From Escallonia rubra (lineage: Eukaryota; Streptophyta; Magnoliopsida; Escalloniales; Escalloniaceae), in NCBI GenBank assembly GCA_033065855.1, contig JAVXUO010003200.1, positions 57,693-121,692 on the forward strand: a stretch of 64,000 nt of DNA, written 5' to 3'. The notes beneath the pieces were generated by a model. The model did no database searches and was not told where the DNA came from. It saw only the letters and a program-made list of their open reading frames with translations. Both the position numbers and the translations under genes were made by a program. Positions 42,441-52,480 of the stretch are shown here, piece by piece. Numbering within the stretch: the stretch's first letter is position 1; every line of letters starts with the position of its first letter.

Positions 42441-43920
42441 TTTCAGCTCCCAAGCTATCCTATACCTAAACATCAAGGCAGCCTTCCTAGTCCACGACAT
42501 ATATTTGAGTACCTCCGAGCGAGCAATGTAGTCCATGTACTTGAGGACGTAAATCCCGCAATCGTGACTGTTATATTGCTTTGGTCGGTCCTGTATCATC
42601 ACGACCGTCCAAGGCTCTACCGTCGAATTCCTGGTGATGGATTCCCCCGAATAATCTCGGCACGCTAGCGGGAAGATAGTCGTCTGCATTCAACAATTAA
42701 AAAGGTCATCAAGCCTATGTTACAATAAGAATATACTATGAGCCAAGGTCAACCGATAAAAACTAACCACTGCAGTGATGTACTCGCTATACATCTGTGA
42801 CAGCGACCGCCCAGGAGAGTCCTCCCTTAGGCTATCGTATATGTTGACATGTCTGTTCGCTGGATGGAGAACTAATAGGAACCAGTGGTTTTCATGATGG
42901 CAAGGTATCATGACAAGGTTCGCATGAGCAGCGTGACATTGATAGTCTGCGTTCAACAGGCCTAATACGTTTCCAGATGGTTTCCACTTACCCTTGCCTG
43001 CCCCTCGCCTCCTCCATTCTGTTAACTCCCTCATGCTGGTCACCATTAATGTGACAAAGTAAGTGGGATGCATGTTAAGCTTCAAATCTTCGCACTGGTT
43101 ATAACGTAGCTCTCTAATCTGGAGCAGATCTATATAAGCGTTCATGACGAAATTTGAAATATATGTCTCCGGTGCCAACATTCTCACATCCGCGTGACCT
43201 AGCAATGTTCCAAGAGGAAAGTCTGTTGAATCGACAGGCTCAGGCCCGAAGTAGTGCCGGTCGATCCAATCCCGCTTGTTCGGCCTCAATGGCTTTGTCG
43301 CGTGTCCTTTATCAGACCGGATGCTTGGACGCGAGGCCTGGATTCCTACTTGGGTCACCTGACTCTGGCGCTGAGAGTCGTACGTGTCAGGAGGCAAGCG
43401 ACTAGACGGCTCCCAGAATTCCCTCTGGGTCAAAGACGCGTCAGGAGGCAAGCGACTTGATAGCTCCCACACCACACTCTGGGGCTCAGCGTCGTATGCG
43501 TCAGGAGGCAAGCAACTAGACGGCTCCCCCAGGCCCTGACTCTGGGGCTGAGAGTCGGACTCGTCAAGAGTTAAGCGACTAGACGGCTCCCCTTGGTAAC
43601 CCCGGTACGCAACACTAAAGTTGTGAAGATCAGTCTTGTACCTCTCAATGGAGCTCTTGAGACTGTCAGGCGCATGCGCGACATACCAGTCAAACCGCTC
43701 GAGCTGCTTGAACACCTCAGTGCCCTGGTCAACCTAAAAAACATGCATAGAAAAATCACCGTCATCATTTCAGGCATGGTCGAGAAGGTGCGCAAATAAA
43801 TATTGAAACAACACTAGGTTGACTTACAATGCTCAATGCCCAGAACTGGTCATAGACCTCGCGTGGCGCATACGATTTGGTCCTCACTTGGGAAGGGCGA
43901 TTCACCCTCGTGCGCGTCAT
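42399..43920 (-). CDS. Ulp1-like (C48) cysteine protease, three exons, intact
   Basis: Exons 43920-43828, 43733-42768 and 42683-42399 join in phase 0 (donors gtaagt and gttagt, acceptors tttttag and aatgcag) to give 447 aa without stops. Residues about 75-150 hold four imperfect repeats of an EPSSRLPPDAYDSQ-like unit. The protease domain fills the C-terminal half: MLAPETYISNFVMNAYIDLL, HHENHWFLLVLHP with His, NIYDSLRED with Asp, and KQYNSHDCGIYVLKYMDYI with Gln and the Cys nucleophile. Members cleave SUMO-like modifiers in the nucleus or cytosol. The substrate here is unknown. The gene starts at the inner edge of the right TIR, and its last intron matches that of the MULE-A copy. The intact triad suggests an active enzyme. 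Confidence 0.88.
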
Positions 43921-44896
43921 TCTCAACAAGTCATAGAATTAAATAAAAGAAGAATAAAAATTATTTGCAGTGTAATTGTTGGAAAATTTGTATAATGTAA
44001 AATTACCAAAATAGCCTCCGATGAGCGGCAAATTTAACGAAATGCCCCCGGGGGATCATTATCACCCTAACGCCCCAAATCAGTCTCGAAACAACCTTTC
44101 AGGTGCTTTGCTTACATTTCTGGACTAAGCAGTCATTTGAAAAACAACCTTTCAGGGGTTCATTATCTCTTGTTTGCACTTTGGCAAAATCTAGCTCTAG
44201 CTATTTTTTATAAATTCGTGAAAAACTGTCTAATTAAGTTTTCACCTTTAGCGACATTTAATCCCCACGAATCGGCTTCAAATCAACCTTTCAGGTGCTG
44301 TGCTTACATTTATGGACTGAGAAGTCCTTCGAAAAACTTGACACCGTAAAATTACCAAAATACCCCTCTCGGGGTGACAAATTACCAAAATGCCCCTGGC
44401 ATCAGGAAAAATCTCAAAATTGCTTTAAAATGTTATTTTAAGCTTCCTGAGTTCATTCTTGATCTAAAAAGTATTTTACGGATTTTTCGCCCAAAAATCC
44501 CGAACCGGTGTCCGGATCGAGCGCTTAAAAGCCCGTTCGGCAAAAAAATTGTTAACGGCTTCGGAATGGCCCGAATTCCTGGGAAATGGAACTTCCCAAC
44601 ATCCTAGGGTTCTCAAAAAAGTTTCGCGCGAATCGTGCTAGCTTGATATTTTAAATTACACTGCGAAGTTACAAGATTGCGCGTATCAGTTAACCCGTTT
44701 CCAGAGTTTGGAAAAATCTGAAATTTTTACCTGATACAGATCTTTTAATCGCAAGACTTTCTTGCGATTGGGATTTTTGCCCCAAAAATTCCAATCGCAA
44801 GTCTGTCTTGCGATTGGGTTTTTGCTTTTTAAGCAATCGCTGCTCTTGGGTGGGAAATTTTTTTTTTTCCCCACCGGTCGATGGGGATCGATCCCC
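43921..44896. repeat. MULE-B right terminal inverted repeat, contains the Ulp1 promoter side
   Basis: The arm mirrors the left one and stops precisely before the ATG of the Ulp1 gene (43920-43918). It must therefore contain the leader and promoter of that gene. Short frames in it (77 and 70 codons) recur in the other arm only because the arms are copies. Confidence 0.95.
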
Positions 44897-45388
44897 TATA
44901 TATATATATATATATATATGTTAAGGTAGCATAATCCTGTTATAAGACCGTCACCTCCTCACTCTCCCTGTATTTAGGCTTTTGTGAAGTTCAGGTAAAG
45001 TTATGCTCTCGTATCTTAAACCTTACTTCTTTCTATTCATGAGTGTTCTCCTTGGATGCAGGTACCGGAGATTCTCTGCCGGGCACCACTCCAGAATAAT
45101 ACGGAGTAACTATTATTTATCTCGTGCTGTGCAAATTTTTTCACGGGGTTAGAAGGCCTTCCAAGTTTCTCCAGCAACACCGTCCATCTTTATCTTTATA
45201 AAGAACACCGAAACAAAAACAACAAAAGGACTACCGACGTATCGGCTTAGCCAAGCTAAGCTGTATTTCACTTTTTAGTAATCACTGCATAATTGTCATT
45301 TTAAGGAAATGAGAATTGTCAACAACTGTCTTTCCTTTTGTTTTGGTTCAGACAAGGAATGGAGGATTATCTGCTTGATGCCATGTGT

Positions 45389-45419
<31 letters not shown>

Positions 45420-45791
45420 CGGTTATACAATCATATACGTATTTTCGATGTAAAAGGGATGTATAACAAAAAGAATTTCTACAATATTGATAAATACAAT
45501 TTGAGTGTACAAATAATACAAAAGAGTGTAAAAATAGCGTCGTTTTATTTATATTTAACTTCTAAATAAGTTTATCATGTAAGAAACTGAGGGTGTGCAT
45601 AAAATGACAATATTCAACGAAGGTTACTCTTCAATTTAATTTGTTTCTAGGTGGTCAATTTACCCAGTAATCACCTATTAGTTCCGGATCTCAACTTGAT
45701 TTTCGGACCCAATCAATGAAGTTACCTCAGATTGTATACTAAATTTCCTAGTATAAGATACAACCATGCTTGCTCAAGTAAGACGTAGCAA
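44897..45791. other. TA tract and upstream region of the GLR gene
   Basis: A TA tract (44897-44920) abuts MULE-B and another lies at 45388-45416. Between 44921 and 45791 I see no convincing exon. The region presumably includes the promoter of the gene starting at 45792. No exon for a glutamate-receptor amino-terminal domain is visible. Confidence 0.6.
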
Positions 45792-48700
45792 ATGAAATGG
45801 ATGGCAAAATTTGCTTTAATCTCTTTCTTTTTTGTAATCCTTTTTGAGCTACACTTGAATGTTATACTTTTCAAGACGAATAAAATCGTAGTGCAGAACT
45901 CAAAGGTTGATTCCAACTTGCCTTGTCCTATCCATGGTGGAGGTACGTGACTGTTTCAAGTTCATAGGTGCACAAAAGTTGGTGTGTCCGACGAACAAAA
46001 AGATGCAACCGCTCCATACTCGGATTTAAGCAGTGGCGATTTTATTATGAGTACTTGGTGATTGTACCATGTTAATTACGCGGTTGTTGCTTAGTTATGG
46101 TATATCTATCATTACTCTATTTTATGAAATTTCAAACTTCTTATTATTGATTTCTTCTTTTTCACACTAAAGGGCAGCAAGACACTGTTGGGTCCAATGG
46201 GCATATTCACAAGAAGTGGAATGTTTGCGCCCCAAAAAAGGATGGCTTTAATGAATTTGTTCATGTGGACACAAGAACATGTACATTGACCGGTGGCTTT
46301 TCCGTAGACATGTTCTGCGCCGCGTTACAGATACTTCCTTATAGGATTGAACCTAATTTTATGGTTTTGAATGAGTCAAATTGTAGCGCAATTCAGAACT
46401 ACAGCATTATGCTTCATCAACTTGGCCTGGTTAGTTGAAGGCCCTCAACTATTTTTTTTTTCTTTCTTCTAATTGCTCTGGCAAATGAAAATCAAGCGAC
46501 TAAAATACTTTGTCCCAAAGATTGCCATTACAACTAAACTACAACTCTCTCTTGTTCTTACAAGAGGTTGCATTGGTGGATCTTGCCACTACAGGCACCA
46601 ATTTGCCGGAAAAAAGGGCAGGCTTCTCGAACAAACTATTCAGTTGCAACATTTGTCGCCACTAATGACATATTCATTTGTGATCATGTATTTCTTCTTA
46701 ATCAGAATTAATCACTGAAAAGGCTAAAAGATATAATGTTTTCTAAGTGCAAAAGATCAATTAACACCAAAGCAATAACTTTTGAAACCTTAGAATGACG
46801 ATAACTTTTTCTTTTATATGCTAAATAGGAGCTTTAGAGTCTGAGTTTGAAACAGTCTTGTGATGCAGTGGTAGGAGATATAACAATTTTGAGTAGTCGG
46901 ACATCCTTTGTTGAGTTTACGCTGCCATACATGACCTCTGGAGTCTATAAACTGCTCCCAGCACAGGGAGGCAGCACGCGCAAAAGCATATGGACCTTTG
47001 TAAAACCCTTTAGTTGGGAGCTTTGGCTGACAATGGGCGTAACTTGCATGCTGGCTGGAGCAGCATTTCAATTCTTAGAGCGTCGTGTCAACAACGAACT
47101 TGAAGCTCCGTGGCATCAGCAAATCTTCATGCTCTTCTGGTTCCCATTTTCTGCCTTCACCTTTCCTGAAGGTAATTTCTTCTCTGCCTTTATTAGTTTC
47201 CGAGTAACTAGTAACTTAACTTGGTATCAGAGTTCTGATTTAGCAGGGTTTTGAGTTTGATTCCTTTTACTTGCATATTTGGTCCCCTTTTATTGTAATG
47301 CAATTTGCACTATGGCTTTTTGCTCACTTGATTATGGTACAACTTGATTTGTTTTTTCACGTACAATCGAGAGCTTCTACGCGAAGGGAAGTGTTAAAAT
47401 ATAGTATATATTTTTTAATTTACTCCCTGAAAAGTTCAGCTTTTAGAGTAACTATAACTTAACATACTTTAAATTCAATACATTAAATAGTGGAGTAGAA
47501 ATAACGATCCATCCATGCTTAGATAAAACATCAAATCAAATATTTTTCCCTTCGTCGGTAAATTTTTGGCAACAGAAACACAATGTCATAAGAAGAATTT
47601 TTGCAAGCTAATGAAACATGCTGCTACATCTTCTCTAACAGTGACAGGGGGTATGGCTAACCCATGGTCGAAGGTTGTGATGGTCATATGGTTATGCATG
47701 GCATTCGTGGTAATGCAGGCTTACACAGCCAACTTATCCTCCATTTTCACTGTAGATCAGTTGCAACCCATTGAACCTAGCGTAATCAAGTCAATTGGGT
47801 ACCAAGAAGGCTCTTTTGTGGGGGATCTACTACGAAGCAAGTACCCGGATATGTCCCTCAAGGCATACACGACCATTGACCAATATCACGAAGCCTTGAT
47901 GAACAAGAGCGTTGATGTGATCTATGATGAGCTTCCCTACGTAAACCTCTTCCTCCAGAAGCACGGATCCAACTACACGAAAGTTGGGCCCATATTTGAG
48001 AGAACCGGGTTAGGCTTTGTGAGTTTTTCTCCTCCTCGTTTTCTTTCTCTTTATCACTGTGCATGTGAAGCGTAACAGTCTTATATGTCACATCCTAGCA
48101 AAGGAGTCATGAATTATTTAAAGGTGGGCAAAAATACACCGTAGTGAAAATTTGCAACAAAAACAAAGGTGGGCAGCACTCTTTCTTTCTACACTATATT
48201 AACCCAATTTGTTTAGGAAATTCACATTTGACTTTCCCAACATTTTAAAAAAATAAGAAAGAAAGATGAATGGAGGGCAATCGAGGCATATGTGCCTCCG
48301 CCCCAGTATATACCTCTTTCAGATGAATTGTACACTTTAATATGACAATAACATCTGATACTACTACACGATTACGTTATTTTTTCTATCAAATGGTCAA
48401 AGACCTAACTCTTATCAGAGGGTTAATTGCCAATTTATGCCCCCACATATGACGCAAGAGCATAATTACCCTCCAAAGAAATTTAATAGCAACATCTGCT
48501 CTCCACTTATGCAGTGATAGTATCTGTTATCCAGCCCTAGTGGCAGTCGCTAAGTTAAAGATATTCCTGATAGTTCACCTAAATACAGGACAAAATTTAG
48601 AACCTTAAAATGCTAGGGGATGTTTTTCAAGTTTTTTATAAAGATATATAAACAAATTGATCAAGTCCCCCTCTCTCCCTCCCTCCCTCTTCATTTTTTC

Positions 48701-49520
48701 TTTACCAACCGCCACATGTCCTGAAAGATCTTTGTGTGGTTATATATGTAGAAATATGATGTATACATTTACAGGGAGGCTTTCCTTACCCTACTATGAT
48801 AATCCACCCTCCTTATTTTTCTTCAAAAGATCATCCACACTTGTCACTAGAACATAAAAATATGTTATAAAGGCATATAAAGGGGTAAAAATAGCAATTT
48901 TTCGTATACGTATCGTGAAGTGTACACGGTGCACTTATGATTTACGAAGACATTTGAATTGTTTCTAATGTAGTACCTCATCTTAAACACTCCAGAACTT
49001 AATTTATATCCGTCATTTTATGTAGTACTCCTACTTAACGTGCTTAGAATTGTTTGTAATCTCTTGTAATTCACAAAATATAACATTGCAGGCCTTCCGT
49101 CTTGGCTCTCCTGATGTCCTTAACTTTTCTAGGGCGGTTGTAAATGTGAGTGAAAGTGATATTATGAAATACCTTATGGTGAAATATAACGTGCGTGACT
49201 ATCCCTCCGATGGTCAAGCTTCCCCAGTCCCCCGAGGAACTCCTCCTCTTCGTGCCCATACTTTTATTGGCCTCTTCATCCTCGCGGGGATTGGTACTAT
49301 AGGAGCTGTACTTGCCTCGGAATATACCCTTTGGCAAAGACGCAGTCTAACAGTTGAGATGACTAGTGGTAATGAAGATTTTCCAGATGATGACAATCAA
49401 GAGCACCCTCCACCAGTTCTTCTCCCAAGCGATGTGGAAACTCATTTAGAAGAATCAAATGAAGTAGAAGAAACAGCAGAAATCCTCCCCTCCCAAGAGG
49501 TGCCGCGTAGCCTTCCCTAG
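45792..49520 (+). CDS. GLR: Glutamate-receptor-like channel (GLR) lacking the amino-terminal domain
   Basis: Five exons, 45792-45942, 46173-46429, 46838-47171, 47648-48018 and 49092-49520, join in compatible phases into 513 aa. A signal-peptide-like start (MKWMAKFALISFFFVILFEL) leads almost directly into ligand-binding half S1 (CAPKKDGFNEFVHV, GGFSVDMFCAALQILPYRIE, DAVVGDITILSSR, VEFTLPY). Next come the first membrane helix (WELWLTMGVTCMLAG), pore loop (FWFPFSAFTFPEG) and third helix ending YTANLSSIFTVDQLQP. S2 (YQEGSFVGDLL, DVIYDELPYVNLF) and a last helix (THTFIGLF-like, AHTFIGLFILAGIGTIGAVL) with an acidic tail follow. Plant GLRs are ligand-gated Ca2+/cation channels of about 900 aa whose first 400 residues form an ATD. 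That part is missing. It may be a truncated copy, a clade variant, or my first exon may be wrong. The ligand Arg (SSR) and acidic residue (DEL) are present. Confidence 0.75.
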
Positions 49521-50084
49521 GTTCGAAGCAAAGAAATATATATTCTCTTTCAGATAAATATTTAAACATTCATCCAGTACGTTGTCCATTATGTACTCTT
49601 ACAGTTTATTAAATCAAAAAGTCATAAAGCAAAATAAAGCCTGCTTTGTTGAAAAGAAAAAAAAACCTCTTGAGCTTACAATTGTCCACTATATTTCAAG
49701 AATTATACACTTGTATATTCAATAGGAAAAAAGCTCTCTAGTTGTAATACTATGTTTGTGAAATTTTCCCATGGTTATAATTAGTGTGTATCCGTCGCGG
49801 AGGTGGTGTTTGTGTCACCGCAGTTGTATTTGGCAATTGTCGCCAATAAATGAGGCGTGTTTCACGCTGTGAGACTTGGAAGGCATGGAGTTGGTGTGTA
49901 CCGCTCACCGTAATAGTGGATTGGATATTCCTATAACTAAAGTAGCACAGTCACAAACGTAAGCAAGAGACAGAATTGCGAGAAAAGTGAATGCTTCCTC
50001 TTCTCTTTCTGCTTACATCCACTTTATTTAATATTTCTGCAACTTCTCTTATTGCTTACCTAGTACTATATCTCTTAAAAGCTA
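49521..50084. other. Downstream region of the GLR gene
   Basis: The 3' untranslated region and intergenic DNA show no frame or repeat of note. Part of 49795-49925 (ggtggtgtttgtgtcac...ttggtgtgtacc) resembles 52085-52150. Confidence 0.55.
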
Positions 50085-50363
50085 CTCCCTCCATCTAAAA
50101 AAAAATTAACATATTTCATTTTTTCCTGTCTCAAAAGAATGATCACTTTCCAAATTAAGAAAGATTATTTGTGTGTTTTTTCATGTTTACCTTTTTTAAA
50201 CTTGTTATTCTATTTTATCTCCGCATTTAATCATCCACCAATCAATTTTCTCTCTGCTGACCCATTTTTTTTTTCCTCTAGAACTGAAAATGCAAAATAC
50301 ATTACTAAATTCTTTAGAATGCGGGCAAGTCAAATGCCATTGATAATTGTTGGACGGAAGGAG
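50085..50363. mobile_element. Stowaway-like MITE (Tc1/mariner)
   Basis: The ends ctccctccatct and ggacggaaggag are inverted repeats of the classic Stowaway form. They are flanked by TA (50083-50084 and 50364-50365). The element is 279 bp and non-coding. Short frames inside are not genes. Confidence 0.88.
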
Positions 50364-50365
50364 TA

Positions 50366-51057
50366 AAATTTTTATTCATTTCACCATTCACCACCGTCTA
50401 GGGTGCATAGTTCAAGTCGATGGCAACGACATCTAGTTTTGGCTAGTTAGAGGTTTAACCCCCGTATCCACTTTTAGACATCTGTTATATGATGGGCCTA
50501 AGTTTTTTTATTGGAAAATAGAATGACGATATATTTGCAACTTCAAGACATTGACGATTTAAATTTATTGTGTAAAAGCTGGCTCTAAAAGGAACGAGTA
50601 TTTTTTTTTTTTTTTTGTAGAAGAGAGGATGACTTTTTGGAAAATAAGATTTACAATGTCTCACAGTGAGCAGATGTTGCCTTAGGGCATTACCAAAGAC
50701 AAAAAACGAAAGGATGATCATCTTGAGGGGCCATGATTTGAGAGCATATATCTACAAAAGTTCGACCAGTAGTACAAATTTACAAATAAGTAATCAAAAG
50801 CAAAAGTGACGGAAGAGATGTCGGTGCAGCAACGTGTCATGCACCGAATCCTCGTAGACATCGACTTGGGCCTGGGAAGCAAAAGTTACGATGGATCTGG
50901 CCTCCTTTTGTTGTGCTGAAGAAAATTTCTCCGCTTAGCCCATATTGTGGCTATCAACAAGCCTCTCGAGAGTGATGCCAACCAATCTGAGGCCCTTGTT
51001 GAGATTGCCGCAGACCCACAATTCCTTTTAGGCACGTTATCCCAATGCGAGCTTTTA
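50366..51057. other. Intergenic stretch between two MITEs
   Basis: No gene is recognised. A short open stretch from 50818 (ATGTCGGTGCAG...) is too short to support. Confidence 0.5.
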
Positions 51058-51451
51058 GGGTGTGTTTGGATATGAGATTTTGAAATACTGGGTATTTCTA
51101 AATGCCCTCATTTCGAAATCCGCTGATTTACAAATTCTATCATTTTGAAATATCTTGTTTGGAAGATAGGAAGTAAAATGTTATTAAAAAGGTAGGAGAC
51201 AAGATTCCTAAAAACAAGGAACTAGTTATTGTGACTTTTTAAATTACAGATAGGAGTGGATTTGACAAATAACTAGTTCAACCTAGTGATTTGAACTGTG
51301 GATTTGGGGACCCCAAATCCACAGTTCAAATCCCTCCGAAATTTTGAAAATTCCCTTTTGAACTATCCAAACAAGATATTTTGTCAAAGTGATTTACAAA
51401 TACCCTACCAAAGTCAAATCCCCAGTTCAAATCCTATATCCAAACACACCC
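51058..51451. mobile_element. Tourist/PIF-like MITE
   Basis: The ends gggtgtgtttggatatga and tatccaaacacaccc are inverted repeats with a TTA duplication (51055-51057 and 51452-51454). The 394-bp body is A/T-rich, carries further internal inverted repeats and has no coding content. It is a different family from the Harbinger MITEs at 8931 and 32399. Confidence 0.88.
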
Positions 51452-52319
51452 TTAGGTTTTCCTTACAGAGACTGTTGCCACATAAAGGTTGATGGGTTCC
51501 TGTTGGTGGTGGCAGTTACAACTTGGGGTTCAAATGAATTTAAATTCGCTGGGTAAATTTCAGAACCTTGGTTTTACCTCAAGTGTTGAGTGGATGTGTT
51601 TTTGTTTCTACTATATGAATTCACTTGAATGGCTAGGTTTCTAATAAGTTAGATAATTTGGTCACGTATGAACTGTGTTTGACAGAAAATGAGGTTATTT
51701 TTATGAATATAGAAAGACCAGAGGGGTTATACACTCATATATACAAACCTCTCTACTCCTTGTCCTTGAGGCCATATTCTATCCCCAATAGGCTGGTGAC
51801 ATCCATGTCTCCATCCAATAAGAGAAAATATTGTATGGATGATAATAATTTTATTGTTAAACATTAAATGCCAAATCGAATATCACTGTTTATAACTTCT
51901 GAAAGAATATAATTGCATCCTTACGTGTAATAGCATAAAGGACACTCGAGTATTGGTGATCTCACATTAAAATATTAACCAAGTCAAGCTAAAAGTAGAT
52001 TTAAAAAGAAACACAAAAGAGAAGAATTGATTTGCGAAAGCCAAGACATTAACTCGGTCACCACACTTTATTTGCCGTGTGTTGCAGAAAAATGGTGTTT
52101 GTGTCACTTGATGAGACTAGGATAGCGCAGATTTGGTGTGTACCCTATCCCGTCATTTCCCATGTGGTGCTTTGATATGCCTATTATGTGGGTGGAACCT
52201 TGAATGTATTTCTTATAGACAGGTGCGGAAGGGGTTGGACTTGAGGCTTGAAAGTCTGGCGAGACAAGATGCCTTGGACTAGCAAAGCAAGATCCCCCAC
52301 GAAGATTCAATGTTACAAG

Positions 52320-52480
52320 TGATGCCACGTTTGTTTTTGAGATTTAGTACCCCATCCTGTCCACACCTCTTCCTCTATTGTCCTTGCCTTCGGCCTGTAT
52401 GGTTTGGATTGGATCTTAGAGTAAGGTACCTTCGCCAATTTTTTGAGTGGCTAACTGTGTGGTATCCAGAAGGGATGCTC
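52320..52480 (+). pseudogene. Possible LINE zf-RVT fragment
   Basis: A short frame reads CPHLFLYCPCLRPVWFGLDL and ends in FEWLTVWYP. This resembles the H-L-F-x-x-C-P...W-F-x-x-x-L and F-x-x-W-L pattern just before the end of plant LINE polyproteins. No other part of a LINE is visible nearby, so support is weak. Confidence 0.3.

Larger units (their letters stand above)
40069..44896. mobile_element. MULE-B: 4.8-kb long-TIR element carrying an Ulp1 gene
   Basis: The ends begin ggggatcgaacccc and ggggatcgatcccc. The inverted arms extend about 1 kb inward with near identity. The interior is a tandem array (41318-42440) and one Ulp1-like gene (43920-42399). There is no transposase, so the element would rely on one supplied elsewhere. 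Ulp1-carrying MULEs are known in plants (for example the Kaonashi group of Arabidopsis), though I cannot tell whether this belongs to that group. Both flanks are TA microsatellites (40002-40068 and 44897-44920). Confidence 0.85.

Noticed and set aside
44921-44945. taaggtagcataatcctg resembles a conserved stretch of large-subunit organelle rRNA.
   Set aside because: The similarity is only about 15-20 bases and the flanking sequence does not continue as rRNA.
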